Assembly: GCA_910586455.1 (NCBI GenBank)
Contig: CAJUHX010000052.1
Coordinates: 1-14,895, forward strand
DNA: 14,895 bases
Source: an uncultured Muribaculaceae bacterium
Lineage (GTDB): Bacteria > Bacteroidota > Bacteroidia > Bacteroidales > Muribaculaceae
Direction of reading: 5' to 3'
Shown: piece by piece, positions 7,167-14,372 of the stretch
How the letters are laid out: each line of letters starts with the position of its first letter
Position numbering within the stretch: position 1 is the stretch's first letter
The notes under the pieces: model-generated
Databases searched by the model: none
What the model saw: the letters and a program-made list of their open reading frames with translations, nothing else
Told to the model about the DNA's origin: nothing
Made by a program: the position numbers and the translations under genes

Positions 7167-7571
7167 TCACGACAGATGCCGCCCAGCCTTGTCGACAAGA
7201 TATTTTCTCAGCCAAGCCGCCCAGGACGAACCTCCTGCGGCGGCTTCGTTTTCAAGTACCGACAACGCCTGCTGGCAGCACACAGCCGCGCCGGTAAACC
7301 GCAGGCACCAGTCCATACCGAAAACCACATCGGCCCCGTGCGCCACCATAAGCGCCACATAAATCTTTACCAGCGACACTATGGCATGCCACAGTCCGCG
7401 GCTGCTGACCAACCCCGCAACAGCCATACCTCGCCTGCGCAGCCTGCACCGTAGCGAAACAGCACTCACACAATCAGCTATCACCAGCACTGTACAAAGC
7501 GCCGCATACGGATACACCGGCAGCAGAAAGGCTCCTGCCGCACCTGCCACCATCGTTGCCACATTTCTCAT
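7167..7571 (-). CDS. Holin-family small membrane protein (phage holin-like)
   Basis: The 134-residue protein has three or four hydrophobic stretches (about 4-20, 22-40, 64-83 and 87-104) and a short charged C-terminal tail. The pattern of an N-terminal hydrophobic pair with a VLVIADCVSAV segment, then SLVKIYVALMV, then the tail motif SVLENEAA...KYLVDKAGRH recalls holin-family proteins annotated in Bacteroidales genomes; this comparison is from memory. Phage holins form membrane lesions that let an endolysin reach the cell wall. No endolysin, amidase or other phage gene is next to it, so a lysis role is unproven; it may be a domesticated remnant or serve protein release. It is convergent with the DUF4886 gene (11-bp gap) and divergent from the DUF177 gene, and has a -7-like element about 30 bp upstream of its ATG. 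Confidence 0.7.
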   Translation of the reverse strand: MRNVATMVAGAAGAFLLPVYPYAALCTVLVIADCVSAVSLRCRLRRRGMAVAGLVSSRGLWHAIVSLVKIYVALMVAHGADVVFGMDWCLRFTGAAVCCQQALSVLENEAAAGGSSWAAWLRKYLVDKAGRHLS

Positions 7572-7599
7572 AATTTTTCACCATTTATTATTTTTTGCG

Positions 7600-7607
7600 C
7601 AAAGATA
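7600..7607 (-). promoter_or_regulatory. -7 promoter element for the holin-like gene
   Basis: Read on the minus strand the bases are TATCTTTG, matching TAnnTTTG, about 28 bp before the start codon. A TTTG-like -33 partner lies only 16 bp further upstream, shorter than usual, so the call is moderate. Confidence 0.5.
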
Positions 7608-7724
7608 ATCACACCGACAGCGGCAAAAAGCAGTTAAATTTTATTAATCGCCTATCCATCCGGCAGAGCGCCCGCAAAAAAAGCATCACCCGCCGGCGTC
7701 CGCACACAGACCAAATAAGCACGC

Positions 7725-7757
7725 AAAATGGCCTTACACAGTATGTACGGCCATTTT
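7725..7757. repeat. Strong dyad in the divergent intergenic region
   Basis: AAAATGGCC and its reverse complement GGCCATTTT enclose a second inner pair, TACA and TGTA, separated from the outer arms by one mismatched position and closing on a 5-nt loop. It lies about 24 bp upstream of the -33 element of the DUF177 promoter and on the far side of the holin promoter. Runs of A and T flank it on both sides, so it could be a terminator for a short unannotated RNA or an operator. Apart from this and the promoters, I see nothing else in 7572-7835. Confidence 0.7.
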
Positions 7758-7780
7758 TACGCATTTTCCGGCCTTAAAAC

Positions 7781-7811
7781 TTGGTAGTTTGCCGAAAGTT
7801 ATATAACTTTG
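7781..7811 (+). promoter_or_regulatory. Bacteroidota promoter for the DUF177-rpmF operon
   Basis: A TTG at 7781-7783 and a TAACTTTG at 7804-7811 are separated by 20 bp, a good -33/-7 arrangement. The ATG at 7836 would leave a leader of about 20 nt. The element also argues against the alternative upstream TTG start at 7809, which would lie inside it. Confidence 0.7.
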
Positions 7812-7835
7812 CAAAGTTTTTTCAACCACAATCAA

Positions 7836-8426
7836 ATGGGAAAGTTTTCGGCATACAAATTACAACTTAAGTCATTGGCTCCGGGCACTCACGAATTTGA
7901 GTACGTGCTCGACAAGCAATTCTTTGCCAATATGGAAAGTGCCGACATACACGATGCCGATCTCAAAGTAAAACTCACTGCAGTTTATCGCGGCGACGTT
8001 TATGACCTGACATTCAAGATTACAGGCAACGTAGTGCTGCTGTGCGACCGCTGCCTCGACACCATGGACTTTCCCATCGACGCCGTTTACCACATAATGG
8101 TGAAATACGGCGACGACTACAACGACGACTCCGACGAGTTGCTCGAAATTCCGCAGTCCGACGCATACATCAACGTGGCATACATGCTCTACGATACCGT
8201 GGCACTGGCTATTCCGATAAAGCACGTACACCCCATGGGAAAATGCAACCGCCAGATGAGCGCACTGTTGAAAAAACACCGTGCCCGCGCCACAGGCGAA
8301 GACGCCGACCTCGAAAACGAACTCATCGACGAGATTGACGACATCGAAGAAAGCGGCTCCACCGCCACCGACCCCCGCTGGGACGCACTCCGCAACCTCG
8401 GCACCGCTGAAACTGCGGAAGACTGA
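7836..8426 (+). CDS. DUF177/YceD-family protein upstream of rpmF
   Basis: The 196-residue protein has the DUF177 signature: a beta-rich N-terminal half, the CDRCLD motif with Cys70 and Cys73, and a C-terminal acidic stretch that ends in the conserved DPRWDALRNLG. Proteins of this family (YceD in E. coli) lie next to rpmF in most bacteria. They are linked to 23S rRNA metabolism and ribosome assembly, though the exact mechanism is not settled to my knowledge. The ATG at 7836 is chosen because the protein from there begins with the expected MGKFSAYKLQLKSL and sits just downstream of a well-placed promoter. The stop is 80 bp before rpmF, with no separate promoter found in between, so the two should be cotranscribed. 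Confidence 0.92.
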   Translation: MGKFSAYKLQLKSLAPGTHEFEYVLDKQFFANMESADIHDADLKVKLTAVYRGDVYDLTFKITGNVVLLCDRCLDTMDFPIDAVYHIMVKYGDDYNDDSDELLEIPQSDAYINVAYMLYDTVALAIPIKHVHPMGKCNRQMSALLKKHRARATGEDADLENELIDEIDDIEESGSTATDPRWDALRNLGTAETAED

Positions 8427-8506
8427 AATTACAACACCGTCGGGCCCAAACAGACGCCTGACGCTCCGATATCAAATAAAACAAAATAAAATAACATTTT
8501 AGAACA

Positions 8507-8692
8507 ATGGCACATCCTAAACGCAAACAATCAAAGACTCGTACCGCAAAACGCCGTACCCACGACAAAGCAGTAGCCCCCACCCTGGCTCTCTGCCCCA
8601 ACTGCGGCGCATGGCACATCTATCACACTGTATGTGGCGAATGCGGATACTACCGCGGCAAACAGGCTATCGTAAAAGAAGCCGCCATCTAA
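8507..8692 (+). CDS. rpmF: 50S ribosomal protein L32
   Basis: The 61-residue protein begins with MAHPKRKQSKTRTAKRRTHD, the classic L32 N-terminus, and keeps a full zinc ribbon with cysteines at 30, 33, 43 and 46 (CPNCG and CGECG). It is therefore the zinc-binding (C+) form rather than the zinc-independent paralogue. It is a structural component of the large ribosomal subunit. It lies 80 bp behind the DUF177 gene and is followed by a terminator-like hairpin before fabH. The plsX gene that separates rpmF from fabH in many other bacteria is absent here. Confidence 0.98.
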   Translation: MAHPKRKQSKTRTAKRRTHDKAVAPTLALCPNCGAWHIYHTVCGECGYYRGKQAIVKEAAI

Positions 8693-8727
8693 TAACATTA
8701 GCGCCTGACGGCGTCAATGATTAACAA

Positions 8728-8780
8728 CGAAAAAATCTCCTATGCGCCACCGTTCAATGGTGTTTAGGAGAGCTTTTTCG
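8728..8780 (+). terminator. Terminator-like hairpin between rpmF and fabH
   Basis: Nested arms pair in register: CGAAAAA (8728-8734) with TTTTTCG (8774-8780), CTCCTA (8737-8742) with TAGGAG (8765-8770), and CACC (8748-8751) with GGTG (8759-8762). The 3' arm ends in CTTTTTCG, so the stem runs into a short U tract as in an intrinsic terminator, and the A/T outer arms make it potentially bidirectional. The fabH start codon follows 31 bp later with no recognisable TAnnTTTG element, so it may act as a partial terminator or attenuator. Confidence 0.72.
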
Positions 8781-8811
8781 TATCTATAACAATATCACAC
8801 CGACTTTCAAT

Positions 8812-9795
8812 ATGCTTAACGCTCGTATCTCAGGCATCGCCTCCTATGCCCCCGACGACATTCTCGACAACGAAATGCTCTCGAAGATGGTGGACACCAA
8901 CGATGAGTGGATCACTACTCGCGTAGGTATCAAAGAACGACGCATACTTCACAAGCCGGTCGGTTCGTCTTACCTCGGAATCCGGGCCGTCAACCGGCTT
9001 CTGGAATCAACCGGAACCAAACCCGAGGACATCGACCTGCTCATCTGCGCCACATCAAACCCCGACTACCGTTTCCCCTCGACAGGCTCGATTATAGCCC
9101 ACCAGTGCAAGCTCACACACAGCTACGCCTACGACATACAAGCCGCATGTGCAGGCTTCCTCGTTGCTCTGCAGGATGCCGCCGCATACATCCGCTCCGG
9201 CATGTATAAGAAAATTGTAGTTGTGGCTGCCGAAAAAATGTCGTCGATGGTCAACTACAAAGACCGCGCCACATGCCCTCTGTTCGGCGACGCATCGGGC
9301 TGTATGCTGGTAGAACCTACCGAAGAACAGGGCGTTGGCATCATCGACGGTGTATTCCATACCGACGGCAACGGCCTTGAGCATCTGGTGATGCCTGGCG
9401 GCGGTTCGGCCGAACCTGCAACTCACGAATCCGTAGATGCCGGACACCACTACCTATTTCAGGACGGCCGCAACGTTTACAAGAATGCCGTAACCGACAT
9501 GCTCTCGAGCTCGCTCGACGTGATGAGCCGCAACAACCTCACCGCCGACGATGTCGCCTACCTCATTCCCCATCAGGCCAACCTCCGCATTATCGAGGCC
9601 GTGGCTCAGCGCGCAAAATTCCCCATGGACAAAGTGCTGGTGAATATCGAACACTACGGCAACACCTCGGCTGCATCAATACCATTGTGCCTCGACGAAT
9701 ACAAAGGCAAACTCAAAAAAGGCGACAAACTCATCCTCACCGCCTTTGGCGCAGGCTTTACCTGGGGTGCCATGTATGTAGTCTGGGACATTTAA
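8812..9795 (+). CDS. fabH: 3-oxoacyl-ACP synthase III (beta-ketoacyl-ACP synthase III)
   Basis: FabH condenses acetyl-CoA or branched acyl-CoA primers with malonyl-ACP to start fatty acid synthesis in the cytoplasm. The 327-residue length is normal. The catalytic triad is complete: Cys113 in DIQAACAGF, His254 in IPHQANLRI and Asn284 in HYGNTSAASIP. The N-terminal TNDEWITTRVGIKERR segment, which binds CoA in the family, is present. The primer preference (straight or branched chain) cannot be read from these residues alone; Bacteroidota generally make iso- and anteiso-branched acids. It follows rpmF across a terminator-like hairpin and is followed by a strong hairpin before era, so its expression is bracketed by two stem-loops. 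The start ATG is supported by the typical MxNARISGIASYAPD beginning. Confidence 0.98.
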   Translation: MLNARISGIASYAPDDILDNEMLSKMVDTNDEWITTRVGIKERRILHKPVGSSYLGIRAVNRLLESTGTKPEDIDLLICATSNPDYRFPSTGSIIAHQCKLTHSYAYDIQAACAGFLVALQDAAAYIRSGMYKKIVVVAAEKMSSMVNYKDRATCPLFGDASGCMLVEPTEEQGVGIIDGVFHTDGNGLEHLVMPGGGSAEPATHESVDAGHHYLFQDGRNVYKNAVTDMLSSSLDVMSRNNLTADDVAYLIPHQANLRIIEAVAQRAKFPMDKVLVNIEHYGNTSAASIPLCLDEYKGKLKKGDKLILTAFGAGFTWGAMYVVWDI

Positions 9796-9850
9796 AAGCC
9801 CCAATCGCATAGCCGCGCCGGCTCAATGCACGGTCTAAGCGTAAAAAATC

Positions 9851-9884
9851 ACAAAAATAGCATCTCTACGGATGCTATTTTTGT
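9851..9884. terminator. Perfect bidirectional terminator after fabH
   Basis: A 14-bp perfect stem (ACAAAAATAGCATC with its exact complement) closes on the 6-nt loop TCTACG. The GC-containing core and the A tract on the 5' side and T tract on the 3' side give an intrinsic terminator that can work on either strand. It lies 55 bp past the fabH stop and 33 bp before the era start. Its 3' arm also contains TATTTTTG (9876-9883), which matches the TAnnTTTG promoter element. Confidence 0.85.
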
Positions 9885-9917
9885 TATATACAGTACGAAA
9901 CATAAAACACCGCATAT

Positions 9918-10823
9918 ATGGAAACAGACAAACTGCCCGAAGGCTACAAGTCAGGATTCGTAAACATAGTAGGCAACCCCAACGTAGGCAAGTCAACCCT
10001 GATGAACGACCTTGTGGGCGAGCGCATAAGCATCATAACCAGCAAGGCCCAGACCACTCGCCACCGCATCATGGGCATCGTAAACGCGCCGGACTATCAG
10101 ATAGTTTTCTCCGACACCCCCGGAGTGCTAAAGCCCAATTACAAGATGCAGGAGGCTATGCTCAACTTCAGCGAGGGCGCACTCACAGACGCCGACGTGC
10201 TGATATACGTCACCGATGTAGTGGAAGACCCCTCGAAAAACGAGGAATTCCTCAGCAAGGTCGCCAAAGAAAAAGTGCCCGTACTGCTGGTAATCAATAA
10301 AATCGACCTCCTCAAAGACAACAGCGAGCTCGAAACCATAGTGGCACGCTGGAAAGAAATGCTGCCAAAGGCCGAGGTGTTCCCGACTTCGGCGAAAGAG
10401 CATTTCAACGTCACCAACCTCATGAACCGTATTGTGGAGCTGTTGCCGCAGGGACATCCGTACTTCGGCACCGACGCCCTCACCGACAAGCCCGCCCGAT
10501 TCTTCGTCACCGAAATAATCCGCGAGAAAATCCTGCTCAACTACGACAAGGAAGTTCCATACTCCACCGAGGTGATAGTAGAAAAATTCGACGAAAAAGA
10601 CGGCGCCATACACATCATGGCCGTAATTTACGTGGAGCGCGACTCGCAGAAAGGCATCCTCATAGGCAAAGGAGGCAGCATGCTCAAACGCGTAGGCACC
10701 GAGGCCCGCAAAGATATCGAAACCTTCTTCGGCAAACGTGTATTCCTCGAACTGTTCGTAAAGGTAGAGCCCAACTGGCGAAACCGCGAGAACAAACTCC
10801 GCCAGTTCGGTTACGTGGAATGA
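9918..10823 (+). CDS. era: Ribosome-assembly GTPase Era
   Basis: Era is an essential GTPase that binds the 3' end of 16S rRNA and checks small-subunit maturation. The 301-residue protein has a G1 P-loop GNPNVGKS at 19-26, the G3 motif DTPG at 67-70, the G4 motif NKID at 128-131, and a G5-like TSAKE. The C-terminal KH domain has the RNA-binding signature ILIGKGGSMLKRVG. It is full length with no anomaly. It begins 33 bp after the terminator hairpin behind fabH. The only -7-like match upstream lies within that hairpin, and no clear -33 element accompanies it, so its promoter is uncertain. It is followed 48 bp later by der, which carries a TAACTTTG element of its own. Confidence 0.98.
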   Translation: METDKLPEGYKSGFVNIVGNPNVGKSTLMNDLVGERISIITSKAQTTRHRIMGIVNAPDYQIVFSDTPGVLKPNYKMQEAMLNFSEGALTDADVLIYVTDVVEDPSKNEEFLSKVAKEKVPVLLVINKIDLLKDNSELETIVARWKEMLPKAEVFPTSAKEHFNVTNLMNRIVELLPQGHPYFGTDALTDKPARFFVTEIIREKILLNYDKEVPYSTEVIVEKFDEKDGAIHIMAVIYVERDSQKGILIGKGGSMLKRVGTEARKDIETFFGKRVFLELFVKVEPNWRNRENKLRQFGYVE

Positions 10824-10834
10824 AAAAAATTTCG

Positions 10835-10842
10835 TAACTTTG
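10835..10842 (+). promoter_or_regulatory. -7 promoter element for der
   Basis: TAACTTTG lies in the 48-bp gap between era and der, 29 bp before the der ATG, and matches TAnnTTTG exactly. A -33 TTG is not present at the usual distance, which would fall in the end of era. It may be a secondary promoter inside the cluster. Confidence 0.6.
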
Positions 10843-10871
10843 CGCATTATTACACGTTCAACAAAAAGCTT

Positions 10872-12194
10872 ATGTCGCAACTCGTAGCAATCGTCGGACG
10901 CCCAAACGTGGGCAAGTCCACCCTGTTCAACCGCCTCACCCAGACGCGGACCGCCATCGTCGACCCCACGGCCGGCACCACGCGCGACCGCCAGTACGGA
11001 AAGGTAGACTGGAACGGCAAAGAATTCTCAATAGTCGACACCGGCGGTTGGGTAGTAAACTCCGATGACATTTTCGAATCGGAAATCAACAAACAGGTTG
11101 AGCTGGCCATAGAACAGGCTGACGAAATACTGTTCGTGGTCGACTCGATGAACGGCACCACCGACCTCGACGACCATGTGGCCGAAATTCTGCGCAAATC
11201 GCGCAAACCGGTTATTCTGGTAGCCAACAAGGTCGACTCCAACGAGTGGGTCTACAACGTGCCCGAGTTCTATGCTCTGGGACTGGGCGACCCGTATCCG
11301 GTATCGGCAATCAACGGCTACGGCACCGGCGACCTGCTGGACGAAGTAGTAAAGAAACTGCCCGAGAAGTCCGACGACGAAACCGAGCAACTCGACGACA
11401 TACCCAAGTTCACCATCGTGGGCCGTCCCAACGCCGGCAAATCGTCGCTCATCAACGCTTTCATAGGCGAGGACCGACACATTGTCACCGACATCGCCGG
11501 CACCACACGCGACTCGATATACACCCGCTACGACAAATTCGGTTTCGACTTCTACATAGTCGATACCGCCGGCATACGCAAGAAAAACAAAGTAAACGAG
11601 GATATCGAATACTACTCGGTAATCCGCTCGATACGCGCCATCGAAGCCAGCGACGTGTGCATACTTATGATCGACGCCACCCGCGGCATCGAGGCTCAGG
11701 ACGTAGCCATATTCTCGCTCATACAGCGCAACAAAAAAGGCCTGGTAGTGGTGGTGAATAAATGGGACCTGGTCAAAGACAAGTCGCAGGCCGCTATCAA
11801 CACCATGCAGAATGCCATACGCTCGCGTTTCGCGCCATTCGACGACTTCCCCATAATATTCGCCAGCGCGCTTACCAAACAGCGCATCTACAAGGTGATA
11901 GAAACCGCCGTGCAGGTATATGAAAACCGCCGCCGCACGGTGCCGACTTCGCAGCTCAACAACGTAATGCGCGAGGTAATCGAGGCTTATCCGCCGCCAA
12001 GCAACAAAGGCAAGTTCGTAAAAATCAAATACGTTACCATGCTTAAAGGCGCGCCGGTGCCAACCTTTATTTTCTTCTGCAACCTGCCGCAGTGGGTAAA
12101 GGAGCCCTACCGCCGTTACCTCGAGAACAAAATACGCGAGAACTGGGATTTCTGCGGCTCGCCTATACAGATATTCATGCGCGACAAAAACTGA
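10872..12194 (+). CDS. der: Ribosome-assembly GTPase Der (EngA), double G domain
   Basis: Der is an essential GTPase for 50S subunit maturation with two G domains in one chain and a C-terminal KH-like domain. In this 440-residue protein the first domain has GRPNVGKS at 9-16, DTGG and NKVD. The second has GRPNAGKS at 184-191, DTAG and NKWD. The C-terminal part includes the conserved stretches YPPPSNKGK and KYVTMLKGAPVPTFIFF. All nucleotide-binding motifs are intact. The stop codon overlaps the rsmA start by one base (TGATG), which suggests translational coupling. A -7 element lies just upstream, so transcription probably begins between era and der and continues through rsmA and mgtE. Confidence 0.98.
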   Translation: MSQLVAIVGRPNVGKSTLFNRLTQTRTAIVDPTAGTTRDRQYGKVDWNGKEFSIVDTGGWVVNSDDIFESEINKQVELAIEQADEILFVVDSMNGTTDLDDHVAEILRKSRKPVILVANKVDSNEWVYNVPEFYALGLGDPYPVSAINGYGTGDLLDEVVKKLPEKSDDETEQLDDIPKFTIVGRPNAGKSSLINAFIGEDRHIVTDIAGTTRDSIYTRYDKFGFDFYIVDTAGIRKKNKVNEDIEYYSVIRSIRAIEASDVCILMIDATRGIEAQDVAIFSLIQRNKKGLVVVVNKWDLVKDKSQAAINTMQNAIRSRFAPFDDFPIIFASALTKQRIYKVIETAVQVYENRRRTVPTSQLNNVMREVIEAYPPPSNKGKFVKIKYVTMLKGAPVPTFIFFCNLPQWVKEPYRRYLENKIRENWDFCGSPIQIFMRDKN

Positions 12195-12976
12195 TGCCTG
12201 CTGTAAAACCTAAAAAGGCCCTGGGCCAGCACTTTCTGACCGACCTGTCGGTGGCACGCCGTATCGCCGATACGCTGGCCGACACCCATTTGCCGGTACT
12301 CGAAATAGGCCCGGGCATGGGAGTGCTGACACAGTTCCTGCTTGAAGCTCACCCCGACAATGTGACCGTAGTGGAAATCGACGACGAAAGCGTGGCATAC
12401 CTCAATGCAAACTTTCCGGCACTCGCCCAAGGGCACATTGTGGAAGGCGACTTCCTCAAGCTCGACCTCTCGCAGCTCTTTGACGGCGCCCCCTTCTGCG
12501 TTATAGGCAATTACCCCTACAATATCTCAAGCCAGATATTCTTCAGGATTCTCGACTATAAAGACAGCATACCCCTCTGCTCGGGCATGCTTCAGCGCGA
12601 AGTTGCCGAACGGCTGGCCGCCCCGCCCGGAACCAAAACCCGCGGCATTCTCAGCGTATTGCTCCAGGCTTGGTACGATGTCGAGTATCTGTTCACCGTA
12701 AGCGAGCATGTGTTCAATCCGCCGCCGAAAGTAAAATCGGGGGTGATACGCATGAGGCGCAACTCAGTTACCGACCTCGGCTGCGACCCGGCCTTGTTCA
12801 AGACAGTAGTAAAGACCTCCTTCGGTCAGCGGCGCAAGACAATACGCAACTCGCTCAAAGGACTCCTGCCACCGGGCAAACAACTGCCCCCCGACTCGCC
12901 TCTGCCCGCCATGCGACCCGAACAGCTGTCGGTACAGCAGTTCATAGAGCTGACAAATATGGTGGCCGCTCTCTGA
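12194..12976 (+). CDS. rsmA: 16S rRNA adenine dimethyltransferase RsmA (KsgA)
   Basis: RsmA dimethylates the two adjacent adenosines in the terminal loop of 16S rRNA helix 45, a late quality-control step in small-subunit assembly. The 260-residue protein has QHFLTD at 12-17, the SAM-binding motif EIGPGMG at 37-43, acidic Glu61 and Asp86 for cofactor contacts, and the catalytic NYPY at 106-109. The last is the Bacteroidota form of the more common NLPY/NPPY. The C-terminal FGQRRKTIRNSLK segment is the family RNA-binding helix. The ATG at 12194 is chosen over longer in-frame starts because it overlaps the der stop and gives the expected short N-terminus before KKALGQHF. It is followed 34 bp later by mgtE, probably on the same transcript. 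Confidence 0.98.
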   Translation: MPAVKPKKALGQHFLTDLSVARRIADTLADTHLPVLEIGPGMGVLTQFLLEAHPDNVTVVEIDDESVAYLNANFPALAQGHIVEGDFLKLDLSQLFDGAPFCVIGNYPYNISSQIFFRILDYKDSIPLCSGMLQREVAERLAAPPGTKTRGILSVLLQAWYDVEYLFTVSEHVFNPPPKVKSGVIRMRRNSVTDLGCDPALFKTVVKTSFGQRRKTIRNSLKGLLPPGKQLPPDSPLPAMRPEQLSVQQFIELTNMVAAL

Positions 12977-13010
12977 CAAGCCACCGCTCACCAAACAATC
13001 ACTACACGCA

Positions 13011-14372
13011 ATGAAAGAGATCACGCCCGAATACATCGACCGTATAAAAGAGATTATCGAGCGCAACGACTCACAAGCCGCTGCCGCAGAACTCGCCGAC
13101 ATGCACCCTGCCGACATTGCCGAGCTTTATCAGGGCCTTGATCTCCGGGAAGCCGAATTCCTGTTCAACCTGCTCGACGAAGAAACCGCTGCCGATGTGC
13201 TGATGGAACTCGACGAGGACGACCGCCTGAAGCTCCTCAGCGCCATGCCCGCCGAGGAAATCGCAAAGCAGATTGACCACCTCGACACCGACGATGCCGT
13301 TGACCTCATACAGCAGTTCGACGAAGAAGACCGCGACGAGATTCTCTCGCACATCGACGACGTGGAGCAGGCAGGCGACATCATCGACCTTCTTAAGTAC
13401 GACGAGGATACCGCCGGCGGCCTTATGGGCACCGAAATGATTGTGGTGAACGAAAACTGGTCCATGCCGCAGTGCATCAAGGAAATGCGCCAGCAGGCCG
13501 AGGAAATGGACGAGATTTACTACGTGTATGTAGTCGATAACGACTACAAGCTCAAAGGCGTCTTCCCGCTGAAAAAGATGATTACACACCCCTCGGTGTC
13601 GAAAATCAAACACGTCATGGAAGAAGACCCTGCAAGCGTAAAGGTTGATACCCCTATTGACGAAGTCGCACTCGACTTCGAAAAATACGACCTTGTGGCC
13701 ATGCCCGTGGTCGACTCCATAGGGCGTCTGCTCGGACGCATCACCGTCGACGACGTCATGGACCAGGTACGCGAAGCTTCGGAACGCGACTATCAGCTGG
13801 CAAGCGGTCTGTCGAGCGACGTCGATGCCGACGACTCAATTCTGGCTCAGACCAAAGCGCGCATACCCTGGCTGCTCATCGGAATTGCCTCGGGCATACT
13901 CGCCTCGATAATTCTGGCCACCTTCGAAGACCAGATACAGGCAGTGACCGCACTGGCGCTGTTCATACCCATCATAGGCGGCACCGGCGGCAACGTGGGC
14001 GTACAGGCATCGGCCATAGTGGTGCAGGGCCTGGCAAACGGTTCGCTGAATGTACGCGAATTTACCCATCAGCTTGGCAAAGAAGTACTTGTAGGACTGC
14101 TGAACGCATCGGTAATATCGGGAGTAATACTGATATACAACCTGCTGATGCTGCCCGGAGAACTGGCGGTGACACTGTCGGTGGCCTGCTCGCTGTTCGT
14201 GGTGGTGATGTTCGCCACAATACTCGGCACAGTGGTGCCGCTGACCCTTGAAAAACTGAAAATCAATCCTGCACTGGCCACCGGTCCATTCATACAGATA
14301 AGCAACGACATCGTGGGCCTGATTATATACGTGCAGATTGCCACATGGTTCCTACGCCTCTTTAGCGCTTGA
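13011..14372 (+). CDS. mgtE: Magnesium transporter MgtE
   Basis: MgtE is a Mg2+-selective channel gated by cytoplasmic magnesium. The 453-residue protein has the standard order: an acidic helical N domain (about 1-130, rich in Asp and Glu and with repeated DxxDDAVD-type segments), tandem CBS domains (about 137-260), a plug helix, and a C-terminal membrane domain of five helices from about 285. The membrane domain holds the family motif GGTGGNVGVQ at 323-332. Asp433 in the ISNDIVG segment fits the pore aspartate equivalent to Asp432 of the Thermus protein. It begins 34 bp after rsmA with no evident promoter, so it is likely cotranscribed with der and rsmA; a link between Mg2+ supply and ribosome assembly is inference. 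It converges on the next gene with an 11-bp overlap of the 3' ends. Confidence 0.97.
   Translation: MKEITPEYIDRIKEIIERNDSQAAAAELADMHPADIAELYQGLDLREAEFLFNLLDEETAADVLMELDEDDRLKLLSAMPAEEIAKQIDHLDTDDAVDLIQQFDEEDRDEILSHIDDVEQAGDIIDLLKYDEDTAGGLMGTEMIVVNENWSMPQCIKEMRQQAEEMDEIYYVYVVDNDYKLKGVFPLKKMITHPSVSKIKHVMEEDPASVKVDTPIDEVALDFEKYDLVAMPVVDSIGRLLGRITVDDVMDQVREASERDYQLASGLSSDVDADDSILAQTKARIPWLLIGIASGILASIILATFEDQIQAVTALALFIPIIGGTGGNVGVQASAIVVQGLANGSLNVREFTHQLGKEVLVGLLNASVISGVILIYNLLMLPGELAVTLSVACSLFVVVMFATILGTVVPLTLEKLKINPALATGPFIQISNDIVGLIIYVQIATWFLRLFSA

Noticed and set aside
6249..7454. 401-residue plus-strand frame rich in Arg, Gln and Pro
   Set aside because: It is an out-of-frame reading of the DUF4886 gene that runs on into the opposite strand of the holin-like gene; both of those have family features and this one has none.
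7809..7835. Upstream TTG start for the DUF177 protein
   Set aside because: The TTG lies inside the TAACTTTG promoter element, and the ATG at 7836 gives the expected N-terminus.
8706..8716. Small TGACG/CGTCA palindrome after rpmF
   Set aside because: Five base pairs around one base is too short to support a function next to the much stronger stem at 8728-8780.
10128..10880. 250-residue minus-strand open frame
   Set aside because: Antisense to era, whose motifs are complete on the plus strand.
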